Shown: in pieces, positions 26,399-35,645 of the stretch | Position numbering within the stretch: position 1 is the first letter of the stretch | Layout: every line of letters begins with the position of its first letter | DNA from: Gallionellaceae bacterium | GTDB taxonomy: Bacteria > Pseudomonadota > Gammaproteobacteria > Burkholderiales > Gallionellaceae | Assembly: GCA_004297065.1 (NCBI GenBank) | Contig: SCUU01000010.1 | Coordinates: forward strand, 1-38,282 | Direction: 5' to 3' | Length of the DNA stretch: 38,282 nt | The notes under the pieces: model-generated | What the model was told of the DNA's origin: nothing | Database searches by the model: none | The model's input: only the letters and a program-made list of their open reading frames with translations | Made by a program: the position numbers and the translations under genes

Positions 26399-28060
26399 TC
26401 AAGCTGAGAAACCGAGAAGCTCGGCGGCATGTTTGCGTGTGGTATCGGTGAGGGTCACCCCGCCCAGCATGCGTGCAATTTCTTCAATACGCTCTTCCGC
26501 TGCGAGCACGCGTATGCTGCTCAGGGTCGTGCCGTTCTGCGCCGCCTTGCTCACCTGCCACTGCGCATCGGCCTGCGCCGCCACCTGCGGCAGATGGGTG
26601 ACACACATCACTTGATGGCGCTTGCCCAACTGTTTGAGCAGCGCGCCGACGATCTCGGCCACGCGCCCGCCGATACCGCTGTCCACCTCGTCGAAGATCA
26701 ACGTCGGCACGGTGGCGGCGCGGCTGGCCGCGACCTGTATCGCCAAGCTGATGCGCGACAACTCGCCGCCGGAAGCGACCTTCGCCAGACTACGCAAAGG
26801 CGTGCCTTGGTTCGCCGCCACTTGGAACTCCACCGCCTCCAATCCATGCGCATTGCCTTCGGCTAACGGCGCGAGTTGCACGGCGAACTGCCCGCCCTGC
26901 ATCGCCAGCGTTTGCATGGCCGCAGTGATCTCGTCCGACAACTTCTTTGCCGCCTTGGCGCGCGCCGCGCTCAACTTTTTTGCAACGGCAAGATACGCGG
27001 CATGAGCAGCTTCATCCTGCTTCGCCAGCTCTGCCAGATCGGCATCGCCGCCCAACTCATCCAAGCGCGCCACGATGCCCTGCAAAGTTTGCGGTAATTG
27101 TTCCGGCGCTACGCGGTATTTGCGCGCGGCTTCCACCACATCCGCCATGCGCTGCTCCTGTTCGCGCAACTGCTGCGGGTCGGCATCGAGTTTTTGCTGG
27201 TAATGACGCAGCGCGTATACGGCCTCCTGCACTTCGTTCTGCGCGCTTTCCAACATGGTCAGCGTATCTTGCAACTCGCTGTCGAATTCCAGGCCGGCGC
27301 GCAGACGTGCAGTCAGCGCGTTCAGTTGCGCAAGACAGGCGCTGTCGGCTTCGCTCAACACGTCCACGCCGAACTGCGCGGTTTCCAGCAGGCTCGCCGC
27401 ATGCGACAGGCGCGCGTGGTCGGCCTGCAAGGCTTCCCATTCGGCAACGGAAAATTGCAGCGTCTCCAGTTCGCGGCACTGAAACGACAGCAACTCGCGC
27501 TCTGCGGCGATCGCTTCGGCATTTTGCTCCAGTTGCAGACGGCGGCGATGCAGTGCCTGCCAGGCTTTGAAATTCGTCGCCACGGCGCCGGCTTCCTGCT
27601 GCAAACCGGCATGGCTGTCCAGCAGGTCGCGCTGCGCATCCTGCCGCAATAGGGATTGATGGGCATGCTGACCATGAATATCCAACAGCATTTCACCTGC
27701 CTCGCGCATTTGCTGCAGGGTGGCGGTGCTGCCATTGATGAAGCCGCGCGAGCGCCCACCGACGTCCAGCACGCGGCGCATCAGGCATACGCCCTCGTCG
27801 CCCGCCAGTTCCTGTTCGCGCAACCAGGCTTGCAGTTGCGGCAAACCGGCAATATCGAATTCGGCACTGATCTCGGCGCGCTCGCTGCCCGCGCGCACCA
27901 TGCCGCCGTCGCCGCGCTCGCCCAGAGCCAACGAGAGCGCATCGATCAAAATAGATTTGCCGGCACCGGTTTCGCCGGTCAGCGCGGTAAATCCGGCAGA
28001 GAAATCGAGTTCGAGGGAAGCGACAATAACGAAGTCGCGAATACCGAGGAATTTAAGCAT
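26399..28060 (-). CDS. recN: DNA repair protein RecN
   Basis: SMC-like ATPase acting early in double-strand-break repair. The 553 aa show Walker A TGETGAGKSILIDAL, a long coiled coil in the middle, the signature ASGGELSRISLAIQV, and Walker B PTLIFDEVDSGIGG, ending with the expected CVTHLPQVAAQAD. ATG 28060 shares one base with the nadK stop (TGATG), so the two are translationally coupled. It is functionally akin to the AddAB-like genes at the other end of the window. Confidence 0.97.
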   Translation of the reverse strand: MLKFLGIRDFVIVASLELDFSAGFTALTGETGAGKSILIDALSLALGERGDGGMVRAGSERAEISAEFDIAGLPQLQAWLREQELAGDEGVCLMRRVLDVGGRSRGFINGSTATLQQMREAGEMLLDIHGQHAHQSLLRQDAQRDLLDSHAGLQQEAGAVATNFKAWQALHRRRLQLEQNAEAIAAERELLSFQCRELETLQFSVAEWEALQADHARLSHAASLLETAQFGVDVLSEADSACLAQLNALTARLRAGLEFDSELQDTLTMLESAQNEVQEAVYALRHYQQKLDADPQQLREQEQRMADVVEAARKYRVAPEQLPQTLQGIVARLDELGGDADLAELAKQDEAAHAAYLAVAKKLSAARAKAAKKLSDEITAAMQTLAMQGGQFAVQLAPLAEGNAHGLEAVEFQVAANQGTPLRSLAKVASGGELSRISLAIQVAASRAATVPTLIFDEVDSGIGGRVAEIVGALLKQLGKRHQVMCVTHLPQVAAQADAQWQVSKAAQNGTTLSSIRVLAAEERIEEIARMLGGVTLTDTTRKHAAELLGFSA

Positions 28061-28932
28061 CAGAGCGACTTATTCCAGAGCAGCTTTTCGCGCAAAGTGT
28101 GGTAATAGCTATGCCCCACCGGGTGCAGCAGACGCACCGATTCTTTGTGGCGCGCGACAACCAATCTGTCGTGCACCTGCAAATCAAAATGAGTATGGCT
28201 GTCGAAACGCACATGCACTTGGCCTGTGCGGTGCATCAATATCTCGATCTCCGACTCGCCGCTCACCACTATCGGGCGATTGCTCAAAGTGTGCGGACAG
28301 ACCGGTACCAATGCCATCACATCCAGGGCCGGATGCACGATGGGCCCGCCGGCGGAAAGCGCGTAGGCGGTCGACCCGGTAGGGGTGGAGACTATCAAAC
28401 CGTCGGCGCGCTGGGTATACAGATAATCGCCGTCGATACGCACCTCGCACTCGATCATGCTGCCGATATTGCTGCGATGCACCACCATCTCGTTAAAAGC
28501 AGTGGCATGGCACACTCCGGTATCGTTGCGCATCACGCGCACCGCCAACAACATGCGCTTCTCGGTAACAAACTCGCCCTGCAACATGGCGGAGAGCGTG
28601 CGCTTCATCGATTCGAGCGAGATATCCGTCAAAAAGCCGAGTCGCCCGTGATTCACCCCGGCCAGCGGTATACCGAAAGGGGCCAAGGTGCGCGCGATAT
28701 TGAGCATTGTGCCGTCGCCGCCCATTACGACCGCCAAATCGACCTCCCCTTCCATCTTGTCCAGCGATAACACGCGATAGGGATGCTGACCGAGGTGCTC
28801 TGCCGTGAGGCTATCCACCACCACCACCACCCCTTTTTCTGCCAGAAAGCCGGCCAGGCGCAACAGAGGCTCGGCAATTGCGGGGGTCTTGTATTTGCCG
28901 ATCAATGCGACAGTTTTGAAAGAAAAATTCAT
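28060..28932 (-). CDS. nadK: NAD kinase
   Basis: Phosphorylates NAD to NADP. The 290 aa carry the GGDGT motif (VVMGGDGTMLNIA), NHGRLGFLTD, FNEMVVHR and the conserved STPTGSTAYALSAGGPIVHP. ATG 28932 (MNFSFKTVALIGKYK) is chosen by family start; the frame opens at 29094 but overlaps the divergent cyclase gene. It is followed by recN with a one-base overlap, a common nadK-recN pair. hrcA, often the gene before it, is absent here; a diguanylate cyclase lies divergently instead. Confidence 0.96.
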   Translation of the reverse strand: MNFSFKTVALIGKYKTPAIAEPLLRLAGFLAEKGVVVVVDSLTAEHLGQHPYRVLSLDKMEGEVDLAVVMGGDGTMLNIARTLAPFGIPLAGVNHGRLGFLTDISLESMKRTLSAMLQGEFVTEKRMLLAVRVMRNDTGVCHATAFNEMVVHRSNIGSMIECEVRIDGDYLYTQRADGLIVSTPTGSTAYALSAGGPIVHPALDVMALVPVCPHTLSNRPIVVSGESEIEILMHRTGQVHVRFDSHTHFDLQVHDRLVVARHKESVRLLHPVGHSYYHTLREKLLWNKSL

Positions 28933-29051
28933 GGGCGCGATTAAACCATAGCTGGTGTTCGTTGACAAAGAAAGCGCACGACGGTCACATATCCGAATGC
29001 TATGATCAAAACCGGATACAAGCTCGGCCCTAATTCTGGAATTGGCATCAA

Positions 29052-30125
29052 ATGCCCCATTCTCAACACCCTGCCCCGAAACGGAACACTGCAACCGGTG
29101 TGTTGCAATCAGTGGCTACAATCACGGGCCAGCGCGATCGCGACTTGCTCGCACGGACATTAATCAACACACTGGCGGAATTGATACACAGCAACCGTAT
29201 CACGATGTATCGCATCTTGCCCAGCGAGCAAGGCGAAGAAGCAGTCCTGCTAGCCGGGATATGCCCCCATCCCGAGCACGCATCTCCCTATCCCGATGTA
29301 AGCATCGCCATTGCCGGCAGGGCAGATTTCAGCTCCGTTTATCATTCCGGCGCAGACCACATACAACCGCTAGATAAGAAAGCTTTTCTTTCCGTCTATC
29401 CCATCATCGGCAAACATGGCGTCGTCGGTTTGCTTGAGATGATCTCTGATGCACATAGCGACATGGACAGGCGCCTCATCTGCGCTTTCCTGAAGGTATA
29501 CAGCAACTATCTGACGATTCTCGACGAAAGCGAGACGGACACGCTCACCGGCCTGCTGAACCGCCGCACCTTCGACAACAGCATAGAAAAAATCATTGCG
29601 GAGCATTCCGTGGCGGACAAGGTGGAAAGCGGAGTCGGCTCGCGGCACCCGGCCCGGCGCATGGAAGGTGCCGAATTGCCGCACTGGCTGGCGGTAATGG
29701 ACATAGATCACTTTAAACGCATCAATGATAAATTCGGGCATGTATACGGTGACGAGGTGTTGCTATTGCTTTCACGCAACATGCGCCGCATCTTCCGGCA
29801 ACGCGACAAATTATTCCGCTTTGGCGGCGAAGAATTTGTTGTTGTATTGGATCGGGCCAGCCTGGCAAGCGCGAGGAGCGTGTTGGAACGATTCCGTGCG
29901 GCGGTAGAACATTATCAATTTCCCCAAGTCAGCAAAGTAACCATCAGCATCGGTTTCGTCCGCTTGGACAAAGTCGAAGTTTCTTCAACCATCGTAGGCC
30001 GGGCAGATCAAGCGCTATATTACGCAAAACACCACGGCAGGAACCAGGTCTGTTTTTACGAAGACTTGGTTGCCGAAGGCAAGCTGACCGAAGAACGTTA
30101 CTCCGACGATTTGCAGCTGTTTTAG
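29052..30125 (+). CDS. Diguanylate cyclase with N-terminal GAF-like domain
   Basis: A 357-aa cytoplasmic protein, probably making cyclic di-GMP. Residues ~10-160 look like a GAF-type sensor (LARTLINTLAELIHSNRITM, KHGVVGLLEMISDAH). The GGDEF domain shows DTLTGLLNRRTFDN, MDIDHFKRINDKFGH, the active loop FRFGGEEFVVVLD, and an inhibitory I-site RQRD exactly five residues before GGEEF. About 25 residues (near SGVGSRHPARRMEG) lie as extra sequence between the first helix and the MDIDHFK strand. ATG 29052 has no strong ribosome site; TATGAT at 29001-29006 may be a -10. It stands alone between divergent nadK and convergent cysN. Confidence 0.88.
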   Translation: MPHSQHPAPKRNTATGVLQSVATITGQRDRDLLARTLINTLAELIHSNRITMYRILPSEQGEEAVLLAGICPHPEHASPYPDVSIAIAGRADFSSVYHSGADHIQPLDKKAFLSVYPIIGKHGVVGLLEMISDAHSDMDRRLICAFLKVYSNYLTILDESETDTLTGLLNRRTFDNSIEKIIAEHSVADKVESGVGSRHPARRMEGAELPHWLAVMDIDHFKRINDKFGHVYGDEVLLLLSRNMRRIFRQRDKLFRFGGEEFVVVLDRASLASARSVLERFRAAVEHYQFPQVSKVTISIGFVRLDKVEVSSTIVGRADQALYYAKHHGRNQVCFYEDLVAEGKLTEERYSDDLQLF

Positions 30126-30165
30126 TCGGCCCTGGCTCTACCGAGCTTCCTCTCTCGCCATCGCC

Positions 30166-31419
30166 TCAAGCGATCATGCCTGCGGCCACGGTGTTATTGG
30201 TCGCCTCGTCGATCACGATGAAACTGCCCGTCGCCCTGTCCGTGGCGTAGCCGTCGAACACCAGCGGCTGCTGGATCTTGAGCGCCACGCGCCCGATGTC
30301 GTTCATGTTCAATTTTTCGGCTGCATGTTGCTCCAGCGTGTTCACATCCACACGATAGTCGAGGCGCGAGAACAGGCATTTTGCCGTGCGCGTGGTGTGC
30401 TTGACCAGATACTTGCGGCTCTTGTCCAGCGGCGATTCGGATAGCCAGCACAACATGGCCTCGAATTCTTTCTCCACCTTGGGCGGGTTCGCGCTGCTTT
30501 TCACCAGCATGTCGCCGCGCGAGATGTCGATCTCGTCCGTCAGCGTGATGGTCACGGATTGCGGCGCGAAAGCGGATTGCAGCTTGCCGTCGTAGGTGAC
30601 GATCTCTTTGACCCTGGAACTGCGCCCCGACGGCAGCACGGTGACTTCGTCACCCACCGACACTTCGCCCGCTTCGATGCGCCCCATGAAGCCGCGGAAG
30701 TCGTGATACTCCTCGGTCTGCGGGCGGCATACCCATTGCACCGGGAAGCGGAAGTCGCTGGTATTCACGTCGTGGTCGATCTCGATTTTTTCCAGCAACT
30801 CCAGCAGCGCGGGGCCTTGATACCAGTTCAAATTGTCGCCGCGCTCCACCACCATGTCGCCGTTCAGCGCGGACATCGGGATGCAATGCACGTCGTGCAA
30901 CTCCAGTTGTGCGGCAAACGCCTTGTACTCGGCGACGATCTCGTCGAAGCGCGCCTGCGAGTAATCCACCATGTCCATCTTGTTCACGGCCAGCACGATG
31001 TGCGGCACACCGACCAAGCTGGCGAGATAAGTGTGGCGGCGCGTTTGCGTCAGCACGCCACGGCGCGCGTCGATCAGGATGACGACCAGATTGGCGGTAG
31101 AGGCCGCCGTCACCATGTTGCGCGTGTACTGCTCATGCCCCGGCGTATCGCCGATGATGAATTTGCGCTTGGGCGTGGCGAAATAGCGGTACGCCACGTC
31201 GATGGTGATGCCCTGCTCGCGCTCGGCTTGCAGGCCATCGGTCAACAAAGACAGATCGACCGCCGCCATGCCGCGCTTTTCGCTGGTCTTGGAAATGGCG
31301 GAAAACTGATCCTCGAAAATGGATTTCGAGTCGTGCAGCAAGCGACCGATCAGAGTGCTCTTGCCGTCGTCCACGCTACCGGCGGTGATGAAACGTAACA
31401 GTTGTGTCGTGTTGCTCAT
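30166..31419 (-). CDS. cysN: Sulfate adenylyltransferase subunit 1 (CysN)
   Basis: GTPase subunit of ATP sulfurylase; GTP hydrolysis drives CysD to form adenosine 5'-phosphosulfate (APS). The 417 aa show the EF-Tu-like G motifs AGSVDDGKSTLIGRLL (G1), DTPGHEQY (G3) and NKMD (G4), then two beta-barrel domains. There is no C-terminal CysC (APS kinase) domain, consistent with direct APS reduction by CysH. It starts at ATG 31419. It lies downstream of cysD across a 129-bp gap that is mostly a palindromic element. Confidence 0.97.
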   Translation of the reverse strand: MSNTTQLLRFITAGSVDDGKSTLIGRLLHDSKSIFEDQFSAISKTSEKRGMAAVDLSLLTDGLQAEREQGITIDVAYRYFATPKRKFIIGDTPGHEQYTRNMVTAASTANLVVILIDARRGVLTQTRRHTYLASLVGVPHIVLAVNKMDMVDYSQARFDEIVAEYKAFAAQLELHDVHCIPMSALNGDMVVERGDNLNWYQGPALLELLEKIEIDHDVNTSDFRFPVQWVCRPQTEEYHDFRGFMGRIEAGEVSVGDEVTVLPSGRSSRVKEIVTYDGKLQSAFAPQSVTITLTDEIDISRGDMLVKSSANPPKVEKEFEAMLCWLSESPLDKSRKYLVKHTTRTAKCLFSRLDYRVDVNTLEQHAAEKLNMNDIGRVALKIQQPLVFDGYATDRATGSFIVIDEATNNTVAAGMIA

Positions 31420-31458
31420 AATGTTGTGCCTTGTTAGTTTTGCTTCAACTTGTACTGC

Positions 31459-31542
31459 GTTCCCTCATCCCAACCCTTCTCCCGGAGGGCGAAGGGCTTA
31501 ACCTCCCTCCCCCTCCGGGAGAAGGATTGAGGGTGAGGGAAC
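31459..31542. repeat. Paired GC-rich palindrome between cysD and cysN
   Basis: GTTCCCTCATCCCAACCCTT then CTCCCGGAGGG on the left; CCCTCCGGGAGAAGG then ATTGAGGGTGAGGGAAC on the right. The arms match with a few differences, and each contains its own small hairpin. The order is the same as in the addA element at 3135-3224. It ends just before the cysD stop. Confidence 0.78.
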
Positions 31543-31548
31543 ACTCGA

Positions 31549-32454
31549 TCAGAAGTAGCCTTCCTTCTTGCGCAATTCCATCGACGCTTCCGAAGTCTGG
31601 TCGTCCATGCGCGTCGCGCCGCGTTCGGTGATGCGTGTCGTTGCGGTCTCTTCGATGATTTCGTCCACCGTGCGCGCGGTGGATTCCACGGGCGCGGTGC
31701 AGGTCATGTCGCCCACGGTGCGAAAGCGCACGGTGGCCACTTCCACTTTTTCGCCCGGCTTGGGCTGCACCAGATACGACACCGGGATCACGTTGCCGCC
31801 GCGCCGGATCACTTCACGCTCATGCGCAAAATAAATTTCCGGGATGTGCAGCTTCTCGCGCCCGATGTATTCCCAGATGTCCATTTCGGTCCAGTTGCTG
31901 ATCGGAAACACGCGGATGTTCTCGCCGGCATGCACGCGCGTGTTGTAGGTATCCCACAGTTCCGGGCGCTGGTTCTTCGGGTCCCACTGGCCGAACTCGT
32001 CGCGGAAAGAAAAGATGCGCTCCTTGGCGCGCGCCTTTTCCTCGTCGCGACGTGCGCCACCCATGCAGGCATCGAAGCCGAATTCGGCGATGGTTTCCAG
32101 CAGCGTCACCGACTGGAACGGGTTGCGCGGCTTGCTCTCGTCCTTGATGACGATGGTGCCGCGCTTGATCGAGTCTTCCAACGAACGCACGATGAGACGC
32201 TCGCCCAAATCTTTTGCCAGCTTGTCGCGGCACGCGATGACTTCGGGGAAGTTGTGCTCGGTGTCGATATGTACCAGCGGAAACGGAAACTTCGCCGGGC
32301 GGAATGCCTTCTCGGCCAGGCGCAACATCACGATGGAATCCTTGCCGCCGGAAAACAACAGCGCCGGATTTTTGCACTCCGCCGCGACCTCGCGCATGAT
32401 GTGGATGGATTCGCTTTCGAGGGCGTCCAAATGGGTGAAGGTGTGCTTGCTCAT
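31549..32454 (-). CDS. cysD: Sulfate adenylyltransferase subunit 2 (CysD)
   Basis: Catalytic subunit of ATP sulfurylase, of the PP-loop family. The 301 aa show the pyrophosphatase loop LLFSGGKDSIVMLRLA, HIDTEHNFPE, and the CysD end TERGATRMDDQTSEASMELR followed by KKEGYF. It starts at ATG 32454 (MSKHTFTHLDALE). Upstream is a 238-bp gap before cysH containing nested repeats; downstream is cysN. The gap may separate the cluster into two units, but a promoter was not identified. Confidence 0.97.
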   Translation of the reverse strand: MSKHTFTHLDALESESIHIMREVAAECKNPALLFSGGKDSIVMLRLAEKAFRPAKFPFPLVHIDTEHNFPEVIACRDKLAKDLGERLIVRSLEDSIKRGTIVIKDESKPRNPFQSVTLLETIAEFGFDACMGGARRDEEKARAKERIFSFRDEFGQWDPKNQRPELWDTYNTRVHAGENIRVFPISNWTEMDIWEYIGREKLHIPEIYFAHEREVIRRGGNVIPVSYLVQPKPGEKVEVATVRFRTVGDMTCTAPVESTARTVDEIIEETATTRITERGATRMDDQTSEASMELRKKEGYF

Positions 32455-32471
32455 TTATAAAATCTTTCTTT

Positions 32472-32680
32472 TTTTGCCGCAGACATCACAGAGAAATTTG
32501 CTTAGGGGAATGCCGAGTCCGCTTTGCCCCCTCTCCCACCGGGAGAGGGCTGGGGTGAGGGTGGGAATGTAACGAGCGCTCCCTCACCCTAACCCTCTCC
32601 CGGTGGGAGAGGGAACTTAATCTGCGATTCCTTGGTATTCTTGTTTTTCTCTGTGATCTCTAGTGTTCTCTGTGGCTAAT
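32472..32680. repeat. Nested repeats between cysH and cysD
   Basis: An outer pair ATCACAGAGAAA (32485-32496) and TTTCTCTGTGAT (32646-32657) encloses a paired GC-rich palindrome (32527-32614: hairpin, GGGTGAGGG, spacer, CCCTCACCC, hairpin). A CTCTGTGG tail follows. One family thus appears to have inserted into another. The 238-bp gap holds no gene. Confidence 0.72.
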
Positions 32681-32692
32681 TGGTTTTCGTTT

Positions 32693-33397
32693 TTAAACTC
32701 TTTTTAACGGCATGCTCTTACCCACATGCAAGCCGCATTCCTTATTCTGCGGGTCTTCCCACCACCACCGCCCCGCCCGAATATCCTCGCCGGGTGTAAT
32801 CGCTCTGGTACAAGGCGCACAGCCGATACTGGGGTAGAACCGGTCGTGCAGCGCATTATACGGAACGTCGTTGGCTTTGATGTATTCCCACACCTCGGCA
32901 TTCGTCCAGTCCAGCAGCGGATTGAACTTCTGTAAGCCGTGATCGGCGTCGAAGGCCGACACTTCCAGGCTGCCGCGCGTCACGGCCTGTTCGCGGCGCA
33001 TGCCGGTGATCCACGCCTTTTTCCCCGCCAGCGCGCGTTGCAACGGCTCCACCTTGCGCACATGACAGCAGGCTTTGCGGTTGTCCACACTATCGTAGAA
33101 ACCGTTCACGCCGATGCGCGCCACCAGTGCCTCCACCTGTGCCGCATCGGGGAAGTACACCTGCAACGGCACGCGGTAACGCACACGCACGGCTTGCATC
33201 AGGTCGTAGGTCTCCTGCGGCAAGCGCCCGGTATCCAGACTGAACATCGCTATATCCGGCTGGTGTTTGGCGATAAGGTCGGTCAGCACCATGTCTTCCG
33301 CCCCCAGGCTGTTGGCGAACGTAACCGGCGCAAACTCGCGCGCGGCTTGTCGCAGCACGGCTGCGGCTTGCTCGATTTTTTGCTGCAATGCGCTCAT
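32693..33397 (-). CDS. cysH: Adenylyl-sulfate (APS) reductase, CysH family
   Basis: Reduces activated sulfate to sulfite with thioredoxin or glutaredoxin. The 234 aa show NSLGAEDMVLTDL, SLDTGRLPQETYD, and the cysteine pairs in NRKACCHVRKVEPL and SIGCAPCTRAI that bind a [4Fe-4S] cluster, plus the catalytic Cys in NKECGLHVG. This cysteine set distinguishes APS reductase from PAPS reductase and fits the absence of CysC. ATG 33397 overlaps the DUF934 stop (ATGA), so translation is coupled. Confidence 0.95.
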   Translation of the reverse strand: MSALQQKIEQAAAVLRQAAREFAPVTFANSLGAEDMVLTDLIAKHQPDIAMFSLDTGRLPQETYDLMQAVRVRYRVPLQVYFPDAAQVEALVARIGVNGFYDSVDNRKACCHVRKVEPLQRALAGKKAWITGMRREQAVTRGSLEVSAFDADHGLQKFNPLLDWTNAEVWEYIKANDVPYNALHDRFYPSIGCAPCTRAITPGEDIRAGRWWWEDPQNKECGLHVGKSMPLKRV

Positions 33398-33909
33398 CGT
33401 GCCCCCCCTCTTTCCACGCGCAGATACAGCGGCTGCGCATTGTCAGCCGATGCCTGATAGCTGAGCGAAAAATCGTTCAAACCTTGCAGCGCATCCTGAA
33501 TGTCTTTATCCGCCCTGACCGCGAACGCATCGAAACCCATACGCTGCATATAGAACAACTGGTCGCGCAACACATCGCCGATGGCGCGCAACTCGGCGCG
33601 ATAATTCAGACGATTGCGCAGGTGATAGGCGATGGAATAGCCGCGCCCGTCCGCGAACTTGGGGAAATCCACCGCAATCACGGAAAACTTCGCCACATCG
33701 TCCCGCAGCGCTTCCGCGCGTTCGTCGCTCGCGAACCATACGCCGATGTCCGCGCGTTGTTGCAGCGCGGCGCGTTGTGCCAGCCACACTTTGAGCGGCA
33801 CGATGATCTGTCCGGACGGCACGTCCACGCCCTCCACCGTATCGCCTTCGTTCAAGCGCAACACGCTCCAGCTATCCTCGGCCACGGTTTTGTTTTTGAT
33901 AATTTTCAT
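33394..33909 (-). CDS. DUF934 protein of the sulfate assimilation operon
   Basis: A 171-aa soluble protein of the DUF934 (COG3749) family, usually placed next to cysH and cysI in proteobacteria. Segments such as VDFPKFADGRGYSIAYHLRN and RAIGDVLRDQLFYMQRMGF are characteristic. Its biochemical role is not established; context suggests it helps sulfite reduction or siroheme-enzyme function. It overlaps cysI upstream by one base (TGATG) and cysH downstream by four (ATGA). No cysteine motif or membrane segment is visible. Confidence 0.88.
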   Translation of the reverse strand: MKIIKNKTVAEDSWSVLRLNEGDTVEGVDVPSGQIIVPLKVWLAQRAALQQRADIGVWFASDERAEALRDDVAKFSVIAVDFPKFADGRGYSIAYHLRNRLNYRAELRAIGDVLRDQLFYMQRMGFDAFAVRADKDIQDALQGLNDFSLSYQASADNAQPLYLRVERGGAR

Positions 33910-35645
33910 CAGAACCTCGGCGAATAATAAGGTGTGTCATAGGGCGTTCCCACTTTGAGAAGTTCGTAGTCGGGGAGCAGCAGCCTTTCATTTTCCGGCA
34001 CCGGTGTGGCATACACGAATTCCTTGAACGGATCGTGGCCGATGCGGCGTAGCGTATCGATGAAACGCTCGCCGTCATGCCGTTCGCGCACATACACCTG
34101 CAACAAGCGCGAGATGACTTCCGGTATCTGCGCAAACGAAAACGAGCGACCGATCACTTTGCCGATATTCGCGGGGCTGCCCTTGTTGCCGCCGATGGTG
34201 ACCTGGTACCACTCCTCGCCGGATTTATCCACACCCAAGATGCCGATGTGGCCGACATGGTGGTGGCCGCAGGCGTTCACGCAACCGGAGATATTCAGAT
34301 CGATGTCGCCGATGTCATGCAAATAATCCAGATCGTCGAAACGCTCGTCCACGGCCTTCGCCAGCGTGATGGAGCGCGCATTCGCCAAGGTGCAGAAATC
34401 CCCGCCGGGGCAGCAGATGATGTCGGTCAGCAGCCCGATGTTGGGCGTTGCCAATCCGGCAGACTGGGCGGCTTGCCACAAGGCAAACAGATCGGACTGT
34501 TTCACATCGGCCAGCACCAGATTCTGCATGTGGGTGATGCGCAACTCGCCAAAACTGAATTGGTCTGCCAGCCCGGCGGCAGCTTCCATCTGCGCGGCCG
34601 TCGCGTCGCCCGGCGCGATGCCCGAATTTTTCAGCGACAACACCGCCACGGCATAGCCGGCCACCTTGTGCGGCTTGACGTTGCGCTTCACCCAGTTGGA
34701 AAACGCCTTGTTTTCCGTCGGCAAGGTAATGTCAACCGGCATTTCATAGGCGGGCGCGACGAAGCAGGCCGCGACGCGATCCAGCTCCGCCTGCGTGACG
34801 GTGCACGGACCATCCTTGGTGAACTTCCAATCTTCTTCCACCTGGCGGCGAAACTCGTCGATGCCGATGGCGTTCACCAGAATCTTGATGCGCGCTTTGT
34901 ACAAATTATCGCGGCGGCCATATTCGTTGTAAACGCGCACGATGGATTCGGCATAAGTGATGATGTGCTGCCACGGAATGAAGGCCGCGATCTCGGTGCC
35001 GACGTAAGGCGTGCGCCCCAAGCCGCCGCCGACCAACACGCGGAAACCGACCTCGCCCTGCGCGTTCTTCACCGCTTGTAGCCCCACATCGTTGACGGCG
35101 ATGGCCGCGCGATCCGTGGTCGCGCCCGTGATGGAGAATTTGAACTTGCGCGGCAGGAAGGCGAACTCGGGATGAAAGGTGCTCCACTGGCGCAATATCT
35201 CGGCATAGGGGCGCGGATCGATGATCTCATCCTGCGCCACCCCGGCGAATTCATCGCTGGTGATATTGCGGATGCAGTTGCCGGAGGTTTGGTTGGCGTG
35301 CATTTCCACACTGGCCAAGTCAGCCAGAATATCCGGCGCATCCTGCAACTTGAGCCAGTTGAACTGGATGTTCTGGCGCGTGGTGAAATGACCATAGCCA
35401 CGATCATATTTACGCGCGATGTGCGCAAACATGCGCATCTGATCCGAACTGACCATGCCGTAGGGCACGGCGATGCGCATCATGTAAGCGTGTATCTGCA
35501 TGTACAGACCGTTCTGCAAACGCAACACGCGGAACTCGTCTTCTTTCAGCTCGCCCGACAAGCGGCGGCGCACCTGGTCGCGGAACTGCGCGACGCGCTC
35601 CGCCGTGATCCGGTGATCGAATTGATCGTAGCGATACATGGTCAT
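33909..35645 (-). CDS. cysI: Sulfite reductase hemoprotein (CysI/NirA type)
   Basis: Six-electron reduction of sulfite to sulfide using siroheme and a [4Fe-4S] cluster. The 578 aa show the cluster ligands in CCPGGDFC (CX5C) and CVNACGHH (CX3C), and the repeated ferredoxin-like halves (GHFTTRQNIQFNW; FRVLVGGGLGRTP). ATG 35645 overlaps the upstream 75-aa gene by four bases. No CysJ flavoprotein is seen in the window, so the electron donor (ferredoxin or a separate reductase) is unknown. The neighbours mark it as sulfite rather than nitrite reductase. Confidence 0.94.
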   Translation of the reverse strand: MTMYRYDQFDHRITAERVAQFRDQVRRRLSGELKEDEFRVLRLQNGLYMQIHAYMMRIAVPYGMVSSDQMRMFAHIARKYDRGYGHFTTRQNIQFNWLKLQDAPDILADLASVEMHANQTSGNCIRNITSDEFAGVAQDEIIDPRPYAEILRQWSTFHPEFAFLPRKFKFSITGATTDRAAIAVNDVGLQAVKNAQGEVGFRVLVGGGLGRTPYVGTEIAAFIPWQHIITYAESIVRVYNEYGRRDNLYKARIKILVNAIGIDEFRRQVEEDWKFTKDGPCTVTQAELDRVAACFVAPAYEMPVDITLPTENKAFSNWVKRNVKPHKVAGYAVAVLSLKNSGIAPGDATAAQMEAAAGLADQFSFGELRITHMQNLVLADVKQSDLFALWQAAQSAGLATPNIGLLTDIICCPGGDFCTLANARSITLAKAVDERFDDLDYLHDIGDIDLNISGCVNACGHHHVGHIGILGVDKSGEEWYQVTIGGNKGSPANIGKVIGRSFSFAQIPEVISRLLQVYVRERHDGERFIDTLRRIGHDPFKEFVYATPVPENERLLLPDYELLKVGTPYDTPYYSPRF

